From CAYPHY01 sp964410625 (GTDB lineage: Bacteria > Chloroflexota > Anaerolineae > Promineifilales > Promineifilaceae): 64,000 bases of DNA. The notes under the pieces are model-generated. The model ran no database searches. It saw only the letters and a list, made by a program, of their open reading frames with translations, and was not told where the DNA came from. Each line of letters starts with the position of its first letter. Position 1 is the stretch's first letter. The position numbers were made by a program, and so were the translations under genes. This document shows, piece after piece, positions 24,659 through 33,884 of the stretch. Location of the stretch: contig CAYPHY010000025.1 in NCBI GenBank assembly GCA_964410625.1, positions 1-64,000 of the forward strand. The letters are read 5' to 3'.

Positions 24659-25675
24659 ATGCGAAAGGCAACGATTATCTACAACCCTCGTGCCGGACAA
24701 ACAAAAGTGGCCGGTACGCTCGAACAGGTGGCCGACCTATGGCGTGACCACGGGTGGTCGGTGCAAATCACACCCACACAAAAACCGGGGGACGCCACCA
24801 TCCTGGCAAGCCAGGCAGCACAAGCGGGCATCCATCTTGTTTTGGCCGCCGGAGGGGATGGCACATTGGGGGAAGTGGCAAATGGATTGGCGGGCAGCGA
24901 GACGATCCTCGCCCCCCTGCCCGCCGGAACAGCCAACTCTTTCGCCCGCGAACTCCACATGCCTTTGCCCAATCTGTTGAACCAACATCAACTACTGAAC
25001 GCGGCCGAAACCCTGCTCAACGGCCGCGTCCGGCAGATCGATCTCGGCTGGACAAAGTCAAGCCGTTCCACAAACCCCACCACCGGCCTCCACTGGTTGC
25101 TGTGGGGTGGCAGCGGAACGGATGGCTTTATTGTCGAACATGTGGAGCCACGCCCAACCTGGTCAAAGCGGCTAGGGCGTGTCGGCTATACCCTCCAGGG
25201 CTTAAGCGTCCTACCCCAGCTTCCCGGAATGCGGGCAACCGTTGATATAGACGGCCGCCGCTATGAAGGCAACTACCTGCTCGTCCTGGTCTGTAACTGC
25301 CGCCTCTATGCCGGGACAATGCTGCTCAACCCGGAGGCCAAAATGGATGATGGCCTCTTTGAAATCTGGTTTTTTCGCGGGGAAAAGGGGGACTCCCTGG
25401 TCAGCACGGCCGCCCGCCTCGGCCGACTCTTTCGCTATGTGACCCAAATTCTGCTCCGCCGCCATACCCACGAGCCGGGGATCATGATGGTGCGCGGCCG
25501 CCACGTCACCATCCATACCGAACCGTCCATGCCCGTGCAAACCGACGGCGAACGCAGCGGCTGGACGCCCTTCACCTGCCAGGTGCGGCCCAACGCCCTA
25601 CGCCTCCTCGCTCCCAGCACTGCGCCGGAGGACTTGTTTGAAAAACAAGGGAGAAGGTTGAAGGATGAGGGATGA
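24659..25675 (+). CDS. Diacylglycerol kinase-family lipid kinase (DagK/YegS-like)
   Basis: About 338 residues from ATG 24659. The catalytic domain has IYNPRAG at the start, AAGGDGTLGEVANGLAGS (about 73-90) and PLPAGTANSFARELHMP, which together are the nucleotide-binding signature of the family. The beta-sandwich C-terminal domain includes GTMLLNPEAKMDDGLFEIW. It phosphorylates a lipid such as diacylglycerol or a sphingoid base. The last ten residues are read from a GAAGGAT repeat that overlaps the end of the gene. Confidence 0.9.
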   Translation: MRKATIIYNPRAGQTKVAGTLEQVADLWRDHGWSVQITPTQKPGDATILASQAAQAGIHLVLAAGGDGTLGEVANGLAGSETILAPLPAGTANSFARELHMPLPNLLNQHQLLNAAETLLNGRVRQIDLGWTKSSRSTNPTTGLHWLLWGGSGTDGFIVEHVEPRPTWSKRLGRVGYTLQGLSVLPQLPGMRATVDIDGRRYEGNYLLVLVCNCRLYAGTMLLNPEAKMDDGLFEIWFFRGEKGDSLVSTAARLGRLFRYVTQILLRRHTHEPGIMMVRGRHVTIHTEPSMPVQTDGERSGWTPFTCQVRPNALRLLAPSTAPEDLFEKQGRRLKDEG

Positions 25676-25726
25676 GGGATGAAATGTATTCTTTTCATCC
25701 TTCAGCCTTCATCCCTCATCCTTCTT
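25650..25726. repeat. Inverted heptamer-type repeat, GAAGGAT family
   Basis: AAGGTTGAAGGATGAGGGATGAGGGATG pairs with TTCATCCTTCAGCCTTCATCCCTCATCC. The left arm is coding (end of the lipid kinase gene). Confidence 0.85.
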
Positions 25727-25763
25727 CCTTGCACTCTGAGGCAGATTAACATAAACTTTACGC

Positions 25764-26822
25764 ATGGATAGAATTGACTTTCGTTCGGATACGGTCTCCT
25801 GGCCGACGGCGGCAATGCGCGAAGCGATGGCCTCGGCGCAGGTGGGTGATGATGTGTATGGCGAAGACCCAACTGTGCTGGCATTGGAAGCATTAGCGGC
25901 CGAAAAGACAGGCAAAGAGGCCGCCCTCTTCGTCGCCAGCGGCACAATGGGCAACCTGGTCAGCATCCTCAGCCACACCACACGCGGCGACGAGGCTATT
26001 GTCGGGCAAGACGCCCACACCTTTCTCGCTGAGGCGGGAGGGATGGCGACGTTGGGCGGTGTGGTGCCACGGCCGTTGCCCACCGACGAAATGGGTAGAA
26101 TGGAGCTGGCAGCAGTTAGAGCGGCCGTTCACGCCGATAATCCCCACTACCCGCGCACGCGGCTGATCCTGGTCGAGAACAGCTATGGCAGCAAAAACGG
26201 CTACCCCTTGCCTCCAGACTACTTCGCGGGTATCCGCCAGATCGCAGACGCGCATGGGTTAGCTGTCCACCTGGACGGGGCGCGATTGTTCAACGCCGCT
26301 GTTGCCCAACAGCTTGCTCCGCGCGAACTCACCCAACATGTGGATTCCGTCACCTTTTGCCTGAGCAAAGGGCTGTGTGCGCCGGTCGGCTCGCTGGTTT
26401 GTGGCTCGGCCGACTTCATCCATCAGGCGCGGCGCGTGCGCAAGTCGCTCGGCGGGGGGATGAGGCAGGCCGGGGTATTGGCCGCTGCCGGAATAATTGC
26501 CCTTTGTGATATGGTGGAGCGGCTGGCAGCCGATCACCAACACGCCCAGACGCTGGCCCAAGGGTTGGCGCAAATCCCCGGCGTGGTCGTTCGGCCGGAG
26601 TTGATCAAAACCAACATCGTCTTTTTCCAACTTGACGAGCAACTTCCATTAACCGCGCCAGAGATCACGGCCGCTTTGCAACAACGCGCCAACATCTGGC
26701 TCAGCGCCACCGGCCCGCGCCACTTCCGCGCCGTCATCCACTACTGGATCGGCCCGCAAGAGGTGGAGCTATTTCTCGGTTTTATGGAAGAGATTATCAT
26801 AGAGGCCAAAGAGCGAGACTAA
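25764..26822 (+). CDS. ltaE: Low-specificity L-threonine aldolase (PLP)
   Basis: A 352-residue fold-type I PLP enzyme. It begins with DFRSDTVSWPT, has DDVYGEDPTVLALE (about 30), ASGTMGNLVS (about 58) and VENSYGSKNGYPLP (about 137), and the PLP lysine lies in TFCLSKGLCAPVGS (about 197). It cleaves L-threonine or allo-threonine to glycine and acetaldehyde. It is single-gene, between two inverted repeats. The typical family length and full motif set make this a safe call. Confidence 0.94.
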   Translation: MDRIDFRSDTVSWPTAAMREAMASAQVGDDVYGEDPTVLALEALAAEKTGKEAALFVASGTMGNLVSILSHTTRGDEAIVGQDAHTFLAEAGGMATLGGVVPRPLPTDEMGRMELAAVRAAVHADNPHYPRTRLILVENSYGSKNGYPLPPDYFAGIRQIADAHGLAVHLDGARLFNAAVAQQLAPRELTQHVDSVTFCLSKGLCAPVGSLVCGSADFIHQARRVRKSLGGGMRQAGVLAAAGIIALCDMVERLAADHQHAQTLAQGLAQIPGVVVRPELIKTNIVFFQLDEQLPLTAPEITAALQQRANIWLSATGPRHFRAVIHYWIGPQEVELFLGFMEEIIIEAKERD

Positions 26823-26892
26823 GAGAGTGAGAGATTAGGAGACTGGGAGACTAATCGCGCAATCTCACAGTCTCCCAGTCTCCTAATCTCTT
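26819..26892. repeat. Inverted heptamer-type repeat, GGAGACT/GAGATT family
   Basis: GAGATTAGGAGACTGGGAGACT is matched by AGTCTCCCAGTCTCCTAATCTC, a perfect 22-base inverted repeat around a 16-base loop, immediately upstream of the kinase gene. Confidence 0.9.
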
Positions 26893-26906
26893 CTACCGGA
26901 GGAACC

Positions 26907-29900
26907 ATGACCAGCATCATCGGTCAGACCATTAACAATCGCTATCGTCTCGACGCCTTGTTGGGCGATGGGGGCATGGGCACGGTTTATCGCGCCTATG
27001 ATGCCGTCCTCGACCGCCATGTGGCGATCAAGCTGATGCACAGCCACTTTGCCCGGCAGGAAGAGTTCCGGCGGCGGCTGGAGCAGGAAGCTCGCACGGC
27101 CGCCAAGCTCGACCATCCCTCCATTGTCCGCGTCTATGACTTCGGCGACTCCGACCACGGCCTGTTTATCGCCATGGAGTATGTGGACGGCGGCAGCCTG
27201 CGCGACCATCTGCGGCGGCTGCAACGGCTGGAAAAGTTTCTCCCTCTCAACCAAAGCTTGCAAATCGCCCTGCAAATCGCCGAAGCGCTGGACTACGCTT
27301 ACCGGCGACAGCAAATCATCCACCGCGATGTCAAACCCGGCAACATCATCCTCAAGCGGCTTTCACGCCCCGACGAGGCCGGAGCGCAACCCTTCCGCGC
27401 CCTGCTGACTGATTTTGGGTTGGTCAAGCTCCAGGAGGGGATCAGCTTCACCCAAAGCGGCGCGACGGTCGGCACGCCCACCTATATGTCGCCGGAGCAG
27501 TGCGAAGGGCGGGAACTCGACGGCCGCTCCGACCTCTACTCCCTCGGCGTCGTTCTCTATGAGCTAGTCACCAACCAGCTCCCCTTCACCTTCCAAACTC
27601 TTTCTGAAGCGATCACCACCCACCAACGGGGCATTCAACCGGCACTGCCCAGCGAGTTGCGTCCCGAAGTACCGCCGATCATTGACAGCCTGCTCAGCAA
27701 GGCACTGGCGAAGAACCCCAATGATCGCTTTGCCAGCGGCGCGGAAATGGCCGATGCGCTGCGTAGCGCCCATGTCTCCCTTGAAGGGGCGCCGACGCGG
27801 GTGATGCTCCGCCAGGAACTCAACATCCTTGACCAGATGGCCGAACCGCCTGCTGGCTACGAACTGATCATCCGCACCCCCGGCCACCAGGACAGCCATT
27901 ACAACCTGACCCGCTCGGTGATCACCCTCGGCCGCAACCCGGACAACGATATCGTCCTACCGGCCGACGGCGTTTCGCGCCACCATTGCCGCCTGCTGGC
28001 GACCGCCCTCGGTTGGGAAGTGGTTGATCTCGGCGGCGTGAATGGCACCTGGCTTGATGACCGCCGCCTGCGCCCCGAAGAACAGACGCCCTTCCCCGTT
28101 GGCTCCGTCCTGCGCGTGGGGCCATATGAAATGACACTGGAGGGGCCAGACTTGCCGATGGTTGCCGTCAGCGACAGCCAGGCAGCGATGACCGTCCCCC
28201 CACCCTCCCCGCCTGGCCCACAGATGACCGTCTCCCAGGCCCCGACCGAGCCACACTTACCCGGCCAGACCGCGCCACAAGCCACGACGGATGAGCCGTT
28301 GGCGCTCTTCCTGACGCGTGAACAAGTGGCGGTGCAACCAGGGCAACGAGCGGAGATCAAGGTGGAGGTGAAAAACCAGGGAACGGCCGACGACCGCGTG
28401 ATTCTGCGCGTTCATGGCTTGCCCGCTTCCTGGCTGATCACCCCCGATGAGTTTATGCCAGTTCCGGCCGGTCAGACCGTCCCGATTTCCTTCTACATTC
28501 GGCCGCCGCGCAACCGCGACACCCCCACCGGTCGCCAGCGATTGCGTGTTGAACTCGTCTCGCAACGCCTGCCCGATCTGAAGCTGGCGACGACGGCCGT
28601 CATCAATATTGACGGCTACATTGACTACACCGCCGCGCTGGAAGAAGAGCAAATCCGCGTCCCCGGCAGCACCATCGTCAACATCCAAAACACGGGCAAC
28701 ACAACGGGCGAATTCAGCGTCATCGCCCGTGACCCCCAACAGGCGTTGCGCTTCCAGGGGGAGCGCGGCCGTATTCGCCTGTTGCCCGGACAGGCCGCCA
28801 ACGTGCAATTAGAGATAGACCCGCGCCAGGCAAGCTGGTTTGGCAGCGGCGAGATTTACCCCTTTGAAGTGGAAGTGCAGGCGCAAAACGGGGCGCGACA
28901 GGTATTAAGCGGCGAGGCCCATGCCGCCTCGGCCATTCCCATCTTCTGGGTCTATGCCGGGCTTTTTGCCGCCGTCTTTGCCTGCGTGTTGGCCGCCCTG
29001 GTCATTCTGCCGGGGTTGACTTCACGCTTCTTCGGCATTGGGGCCACCCTTACGCCCACGCCGACGCTCTCGTTGGAGGCAATTGCCGCCACCGAAACGA
29101 CGGTGGCTATGGCGCAAACCGTGGTTGTCGCCACCCAGGCGGCCGATGCTACCAACGCAGCGGCTACGGCGGCCGTTGCCGGTGACGCCGACCAGGATGG
29201 GCTGAGCGACGCCCAGGAAGCCATTCTACAAACCGACCCCAATAATCCCGACAGCGATGGCGATGGGCTGACGGATGGGGAAGAGGTATTGGTGCACAAC
29301 ACCAACCCGCGCAATCGCGATAGTGACGGCGACACGCTCAGCGACGGCGATGAGGTGAATATCCACCGCACCAACCCCAACAACCCCGACACCGATGGCG
29401 ACGGCATCCCCGATGGCGTGGAAGTGGCGACGGGCACTGATCCGCTGGTCCCCAACCCGCCAACCGCCACCCCCGACACCCCGACGATTCCACCAACCTG
29501 GACAAATACCCCCGTGCCGGATACGCCGACGTGGACCGTTGTTCCGCCTACCGCCACTGATACGCCCTTACCCACCGTGACGTTGACCGATACGCCACTG
29601 CCTTCGGCCACCGCCACACTGCAACCCACCGAGGCCCCCAGCGCAACCGCCACCGCAACCACACCCAGCGGAGGGACCAACCCATCCTTAGTATGCGTCA
29701 CCACACCGCCGACGATTGACGGCAATTTCTCCGAGTGGACGGCCGCCCCCCTCGTCGAATTTCAACCCGGCGGCAACGCCGCCCGGCGGGTACAGCTCTA
29801 CGCTGTGCGCGATGCCGGACGGCTCTATATGGCCTTTGTGATCAACGACAACACCAATGATCCTGCCGATTCGCTGCGCCTCTACATTGACACCACCAAC

Positions 29901-30236
29901 AACGGCGGCGACCCAGACACGGCCGACCGCTTCATCCAGGTCATCCGCAACGGCACGCGCTCCATCTTTGCCGGCGTCGGCAGCAACGCTGATGGACTGG
30001 ACTGGGACACCAGCTACTCCAGCAGCAATTGGCAAGGAGCAATCGGCGAACCCGGGAACAATCAGTGGGTTGTCGAACTCCAGATTGATGTGAATGCGGA
30101 AATGGCCTCGCTCGGCAACCCCTTTGGGATGATGGCCGAGGTGCTATACACCGGGGAATTGGCAACCTGGCCCGACTCGGCCGTCTCCAATGCGGCCGAT
30201 ACGTGGCAAGATATTAATAATGTTCTCTGTCAATAA
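26907..30236 (+). CDS. Transmembrane Ser/Thr protein kinase with FHA, TSP3-like repeats and CBM9-like sensor domain
   Basis: 1109 residues. The kinase domain (about 10-275) has GDGGMGTVYRAYD, catalytic Lys in HVAIKLM (about 42), HRDVKPGN (about 139), DFG and GTPTYMSPEQC, so it looks active. An FHA domain (about 310-405) has ITLGRNPDNDIVLP and SRHHCRL. Two Ig-like repeats precede one transmembrane helix (about 677-700). Outside are acidic, calcium-binding type-3 thrombospondin-like repeats (about 755-845: DADQDGLSDAQE, DSDGDGLTDGEE), a Pro/Thr-rich stalk and a C-terminal domain (about 930-1109) like CBM9 (TIDGNFSEWTAAP). It looks like a receptor kinase; the ligand is unknown. The Ig-like part is predicted on the cytoplasmic side, which is odd. 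Confidence 0.88.
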   Translation: MTSIIGQTINNRYRLDALLGDGGMGTVYRAYDAVLDRHVAIKLMHSHFARQEEFRRRLEQEARTAAKLDHPSIVRVYDFGDSDHGLFIAMEYVDGGSLRDHLRRLQRLEKFLPLNQSLQIALQIAEALDYAYRRQQIIHRDVKPGNIILKRLSRPDEAGAQPFRALLTDFGLVKLQEGISFTQSGATVGTPTYMSPEQCEGRELDGRSDLYSLGVVLYELVTNQLPFTFQTLSEAITTHQRGIQPALPSELRPEVPPIIDSLLSKALAKNPNDRFASGAEMADALRSAHVSLEGAPTRVMLRQELNILDQMAEPPAGYELIIRTPGHQDSHYNLTRSVITLGRNPDNDIVLPADGVSRHHCRLLATALGWEVVDLGGVNGTWLDDRRLRPEEQTPFPVGSVLRVGPYEMTLEGPDLPMVAVSDSQAAMTVPPPSPPGPQMTVSQAPTEPHLPGQTAPQATTDEPLALFLTREQVAVQPGQRAEIKVEVKNQGTADDRVILRVHGLPASWLITPDEFMPVPAGQTVPISFYIRPPRNRDTPTGRQRLRVELVSQRLPDLKLATTAVINIDGYIDYTAALEEEQIRVPGSTIVNIQNTGNTTGEFSVIARDPQQALRFQGERGRIRLLPGQAANVQLEIDPRQASWFGSGEIYPFEVEVQAQNGARQVLSGEAHAASAIPIFWVYAGLFAAVFACVLAALVILPGLTSRFFGIGATLTPTPTLSLEAIAATETTVAMAQTVVVATQAADATNAAATAAVAGDADQDGLSDAQEAILQTDPNNPDSDGDGLTDGEEVLVHNTNPRNRDSDGDTLSDGDEVNIHRTNPNNPDTDGDGIPDGVEVATGTDPLVPNPPTATPDTPTIPPTWTNTPVPDTPTWTVVPPTATDTPLPTVTLTDTPLPSATATLQPTEAPSATATATTPSGGTNPSLVCVTTPPTIDGNFSEWTAAPLVEFQPGGNAARRVQLYAVRDAGRLYMAFVINDNTNDPADSLRLYIDTTNNGGDPDTADRFIQVIRNGTRSIFAGVGSNADGLDWDTSYSSSNWQGAIGEPGNNQWVVELQIDVNAEMASLGNPFGMMAEVLYTGELATWPDSAVSNAADTWQDINNVLCQ

Positions 30237-30250
30237 GACAAAATTTTGGT

Positions 30251-30313
30251 TATAATGTAGAGACGTTACGTCTTACAGACGAGTATGGCAACGTCACTAC
30301 CATACCAAAATCC
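30251..30313 (+). promoter_or_regulatory. TATAAT promoter element and structured leader before the MFS gene
   Basis: TATAAT at 30251-30256 has only a weak -35 (about 30229). The leader can form GTCT/AGAC (30270-30280) and GTATGG/CCATAC (30283-30288 with 30300-30305). GACGT (30262-30266) can pair with ACGTC (30291-30295) in the loop of the second hairpin, a possible pseudoknot. A strong terminator follows at once, so this could be a riboswitch-type attenuator. It matches no class I can name. Confidence 0.4.
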
Positions 30314-30350
30314 GACCTCCCGTAGGCATTGTCGGCGGGAGGTCTTTTTT
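30314..30350 (+). terminator. Strong Rho-independent terminator upstream of the MFS gene
   Basis: GACCTCCCG (30314-30322) pairs perfectly with CGGGAGGTC (30336-30344) and is followed by six T. It either ends the kinase transcript or works as an attenuator for the downstream gene, which begins 18 bases later. Confidence 0.9.
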
Positions 30351-30367
30351 ATCGAGGTCTTTCCATC

Positions 30368-31612
30368 ATGTTCACGCAACTACCCGTCGAGAGTTTGACG
30401 GCGCGAGAGCGTTCGCGGGGACTGCTCACCGTCATGGTGATCTGGTTCCTGATGCACGCCGGGTTCTTTCTGATTATCCCCCTCCTCTCCGTTCATTACG
30501 TAGACGAAATGGGCTGGGCGGCCGCCTTCATCGGCGTTGTCCTCGCCACCCGCCAATTTACCCAACAAGGTCTGACGGTCTTTGGCGGCGCGTTGGCCGA
30601 CCGCTTTGGCTCCAAAGGCTTGATCATGCTTGGCGTGGGCATCCGCGCGATCAGTTTTGTGCTGATGGGCTTTGCCACCATCCCTTCTATCTTGTTGCTC
30701 TCCGGCTTCCTGGCCGCCATCGGTGGCGCACTGTTCGACGCGCCCCAAAAGGCGACCGTCGCCGCCCTGGCCCCCGTCGAAAAGCAGGCCGAATTCTTTG
30801 CCCAGGCTGGGATGCTGCAAAATATCGCCCGCACCGTTGGCCCGCTGGTCGGCGCGGCGTTGATCCGCTTCGACTTTCGCATGGTCGGCCTCGGTGCGGC
30901 CGCTTTCTTCCTGCTCGCCTTCTTCATCACCTGGCTCTTTTTGCCTGCTGTGGAAATCTGCCCCACCCGCACGCGCACCAGTGATGGGCTACGGATCGCC
31001 TTCCGTGATCGTGCCTTTATGATTTTTGTCGCGCTGCTGATGGGCTTCTGGTTCATGTGGGTGCAACTCTCTATCGCCATTCCGCTGGAAGCCAAAGCGT
31101 TGACCGGCGACAATAGCAGCGTCGCCATTGTGTTCACCGTCAGCGCCGTGCTGGCCGTCTTGTTGCAAATCCCCGCCTTGCGCCTCTCGCAACGCTTCTT
31201 ACAACCGATGCCCACCATTGTCATTGGTGTGCTGCTGATGGCCTTTGGGCTGGCGGCCGTCGCCCTCGTCGGCAGTATGTTCGGGCTTTATGGGGCGTTG
31301 TTCTTCTTTTCGTTGGGGACGGTCTTGGTGATGCCAAACGTGCAAACAGTGACGGCCGCCCTGGCCGACGAACGCGCCCGCGGCACCTATTTCGGCGTCA
31401 GTTCGCTCTCCCTCGCCATTGGTGGCGGGGTCGGCCACATCGTCGGCGGTTGGCTGGTGGACACGGCCGCGCGAATTAGTTGGATGCCCCTACCCTGGAT
31501 CGTCTTTGGGTTGGTCGGTGCGGCCTCGGCCGCTGGTCTGGCTGCCTTCGTCTGGTGGCAAAACCACCGTATCCCTGTCATCTCCCACCCCGTCGCGGCT
31601 GGTGGTGATTAG
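30368..31612 (+). CDS. MFS transporter (MdtH-like drug/efflux type)
   Basis: About 414 residues and 12 hydrophobic segments. The MFS loop 2-3 motif is GGALADRFGSKGLIMLG (about 70-85). The two six-helix halves are separated by a loop near residue 190-205 (CPTRTRTSDGLR). The overall pattern is of the drug/H+ antiporter type such as MdtH, but the substrate cannot be read. An earlier in-frame start at 30329 lies inside the terminator stem, so ATG 30368 with GAGG upstream is preferred. The structured leader suggests ligand-controlled expression. Confidence 0.88.
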   Translation: MFTQLPVESLTARERSRGLLTVMVIWFLMHAGFFLIIPLLSVHYVDEMGWAAAFIGVVLATRQFTQQGLTVFGGALADRFGSKGLIMLGVGIRAISFVLMGFATIPSILLLSGFLAAIGGALFDAPQKATVAALAPVEKQAEFFAQAGMLQNIARTVGPLVGAALIRFDFRMVGLGAAAFFLLAFFITWLFLPAVEICPTRTRTSDGLRIAFRDRAFMIFVALLMGFWFMWVQLSIAIPLEAKALTGDNSSVAIVFTVSAVLAVLLQIPALRLSQRFLQPMPTIVIGVLLMAFGLAAVALVGSMFGLYGALFFFSLGTVLVMPNVQTVTAALADERARGTYFGVSSLSLAIGGGVGHIVGGWLVDTAARISWMPLPWIVFGLVGAASAAGLAAFVWWQNHRIPVISHPVAAGGD

Positions 31613-31625
31613 GCAATTAAATCGT

Positions 31626-31738
31626 GGTGTAATGGTGTATTAGTATATTGGTGTACTGGTGTATTGATATATTCAGTCGAGTGACATGCTCAATACACCA
31701 GTACACAAATACACCAATATACCCAATATACCATTACA
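31626..31738. repeat. Inverted repeat, GGTGTATTGGTATATTG/CACCAATATACC family
   Basis: AATGGTGTATTAGTATATTGGTGTACTGGTGTATTGATATATT is answered by CAATACACCAGTACACAAATACACCAATATACC. It lies between convergent genes. Other copies are at 32515, 33885, 40288 and 51113. Confidence 0.85.
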
Positions 31739-32485
31739 CTACCTTTTCAACCGCGCCACCACATCCCCCGAACGCTTGCATGCGGCAAGCCTGGTTGCTA
31801 AGGCATCAGCATCGAGCCAGGTTGGTGACTGCCAGCGGTGGCTCTCTCCTTCGAAGTAGTTATATTCATAACCGCCATCCCGGCCCGCTAATTCTCCTAA
31901 ACGCGCTAAACAACGAAAGGTATCCTCTATCGTGATGGGGATATACTCGAAGGAAAGTGCAGGCAGTGGTTGAGACAGGCCACGCAAGACCTGCAACTCA
32001 TACCCCTCCACATCAATCTTGCAAAAAGCGGGCAGCCCATATTGCTCAATCAAAATATCGAGCGTGGTGATTGGCACGGCCGTCACCTGCTGCCAACGTA
32101 CCCCGGCAAAGGAGCTATCTTGCTGAACGGCCGCCATCCAATCTGTGGAGAGCGTGCTAACTGTCGGGTTGGTCGGGTCAAGATGAAGGGAAGCAGTCCC
32201 GGCTTTCTCCCCCAAAGCCAGCGGCAAAATCGTGATGTTTGGATCGCGGCCGTAAAGTCGCCCCAACCACGACACCAACGGCGGGTATGGTTCAAGAGCA
32301 ACCACTCGCGCTCCTAACCGTCGCCAGGCGGCGATGCGGTTGCCCACATGCGCCCCCACATCAAAGCACAACGCCCCTGGCTGAATAAATGGCGCAAAAA
32401 AACGGGCAATACGGCCGATCCGCCCCGGAACCCCATAATAAATCAACACCGACCGCCACAACCCTACCTGTTCTTGCAGGCTCAT
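31739..32485 (-). CDS. FkbM-family methyltransferase
   Basis: About 248 residues from ATG 32485; the longer frame from 32584 starts inside a repeat. The SAM motif is ALCFDVGAHVGNRIAAWRRLG with VVALEPYP, and the FkbM signature FCKIDVEGYELQVLRGL is at about 175-190. FkbM enzymes O-methylate sugars or secondary metabolites. No polysaccharide cluster surrounds it here, so the substrate is open. Repeats close in on both sides. Confidence 0.9.
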   Translation of the reverse strand: MSLQEQVGLWRSVLIYYGVPGRIGRIARFFAPFIQPGALCFDVGAHVGNRIAAWRRLGARVVALEPYPPLVSWLGRLYGRDPNITILPLALGEKAGTASLHLDPTNPTVSTLSTDWMAAVQQDSSFAGVRWQQVTAVPITTLDILIEQYGLPAFCKIDVEGYELQVLRGLSQPLPALSFEYIPITIEDTFRCLARLGELAGRDGGYEYNYFEGESHRWQSPTWLDADALATRLAACKRSGDVVARLKR

Positions 32486-32514
32486 TCGCCCTACTAATCT
32501 CCCGGTACTGGTAA

Positions 32515-32632
32515 AGGGTTTATGGGTATATTGGTGTATTGAGCATATCACCAAAGCGAATAAACCAATATACGAATAGACCAATACACCACTACACCAC
32601 TACCCCCAATCTCTAATCTCCAATCTCCTCCC
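32515..32632. repeat. Repeat cluster, TGGTGTATTG and TAATCTCCAATCTCC families
   Basis: A TATTGGTGTATTGAG / ACCAATATACGAATAGACCAATACACC inverted repeat is followed by CTCTAATCTCCAATCTCC units overlapping the 3' end of the phosphatase gene. Confidence 0.8.
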
Positions 32633-33866
32633 CCACCGCCAACGCCAACAACGTCACATCATCCGTCGGCGGCGCGCCGCGCGTCCAGTTGCGGATACTA
32701 CTGACCATATATTCGACCAATGCAGGGGCATTAAATTCACGACAGCTATCCAGCGCATCTAATAGACGCTCACGGCCGTAATTCTCCAATTCCGGGTTTT
32801 CCGCGTCCGGCACGCCGTCACTATAGAGCAGCAGCCGGTCTCCGGGTTTTAAGATCAGCGTATGCTCCTCCAGGGTGAGATCCTCAATCATGCCTAGAAA
32901 ACGGCCGCCACCGGGCAACGTCTGGATCGGCAAGCCGGGGCGGGCCAGCAACGGCCGTTCATGCGCCGCGCGAACATAAGTCAACTTCCGGCTTGGCAGG
33001 TGCAAGACGCCATAAAAGGCGGTCACAAATACATCGGTGGTGGATGCTCCGGCAACTCCGATCAACCCGCGATGAACAGCCAGCGCAACGGCCGCGGGCG
33101 ACAAAGAGCGCAACGCTTCCGTATAAAACAGCGTTCGGGTCACGGCCATGTATAGCGCGGCATGGAGTCCCTTATCGGCCACATCGGCGATTAGAATCCC
33201 AACATGCTCATCATCCAGACGCAACACATCATAGAGATCGCCGCCCACCGACCGCGCCGGTTGTAGATAGGCGGTGAACTCATAGCCGGGATAGGCGGGC
33301 AAGGCCTGGGGCAAGAGGCTACGCTGGACATCGGCCGCCAGCTCCATCTCCCGTTCCAGCCGTTCTTGCTCCACCAGCTTCGCCTGTGCCGCTTGCAAAT
33401 TGCTATACGCTTCCTGCAATTTAACGTTCTTCAACCGTAGCTCTTCAATTGTCAACGCATCCAGCACACGCATTGACCAGAGGATGCGGCGCGTCATCGC
33501 ATAGGCCAGCGCGGGGTTGTGTTCCACCAGTTGATCAAAGACCTCCTCGTCAACTTCCAGGAACGTCGCCTCGGTCAATGCCTTCACAGTCGCCATGCGT
33601 GGGGCATTGTCCAGCAAGCCCATCTCGCCGAAGAACTCGCGTGGCCCCATCACATTGAGGACATATTCCCCATCCTCGGTGCTACGCACGGCCACTGCCT
33701 TTCCGCTCTCCACCACATAAAAGACGTGTTCAAACGCGCCCTGGTTAACCAGGATGGTACCCGGCGGATAAGTGCGCCGCCGCGCAACCTGCCGCAACTG
33801 CTCGATAATCGGCTCCTCAAGTTTTTGGGGAGGGGGATTGGTCGCTGGGGCTTCGATAATTTCCAT
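32613..33866 (-). CDS. cNMP-binding domain plus SpoIIE/PP2C serine phosphatase
   Basis: About 417 residues from ATG 33866; the 32 extra upstream residues come from repeats. An N-terminal cyclic-nucleotide-binding domain (about 20-130: YPPGTILVNQGAFEHVFYVV, GEFF-like GPREFFGEMGLL) is followed by a coiled coil (about 150-180) and a PP2C_2 SpoIIE domain (ARSVGGDLYDVLRLDDEHVG, IADVADKGLHAAL, LLLYSDGVPDAEN, PPTDDVTLL). The metal-binding Asp residues are present. It probably dephosphorylates an anti-anti-sigma-type protein under nucleotide control; no partner is adjacent. Confidence 0.92.
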   Translation of the reverse strand: MEIIEAPATNPPPQKLEEPIIEQLRQVARRRTYPPGTILVNQGAFEHVFYVVESGKAVAVRSTEDGEYVLNVMGPREFFGEMGLLDNAPRMATVKALTEATFLEVDEEVFDQLVEHNPALAYAMTRRILWSMRVLDALTIEELRLKNVKLQEAYSNLQAAQAKLVEQERLEREMELAADVQRSLLPQALPAYPGYEFTAYLQPARSVGGDLYDVLRLDDEHVGILIADVADKGLHAALYMAVTRTLFYTEALRSLSPAAVALAVHRGLIGVAGASTTDVFVTAFYGVLHLPSRKLTYVRAAHERPLLARPGLPIQTLPGGGRFLGMIEDLTLEEHTLILKPGDRLLLYSDGVPDAENPELENYGRERLLDALDSCREFNAPALVEYMVSSIRNWTRGAPPTDDVTLLALAVGEEIGD

Positions 33867-33884
33867 ATTTACATCAAGTGAGCA

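Noticed and set aside
30329..30367. Upstream start for the MFS transporter
   Set aside because: The in-frame TTG lies inside the perfect terminator stem (30314-30350). ATG 30368 gives the normal N-terminus of the family.
32486..32584. Longer N-terminus for the FkbM methyltransferase
   Set aside because: The extra 33 codons are translated repeat sequence with no ribosome-binding site. The same applies to 33867-33962 for the phosphatase and 38051-38107 for the permease.
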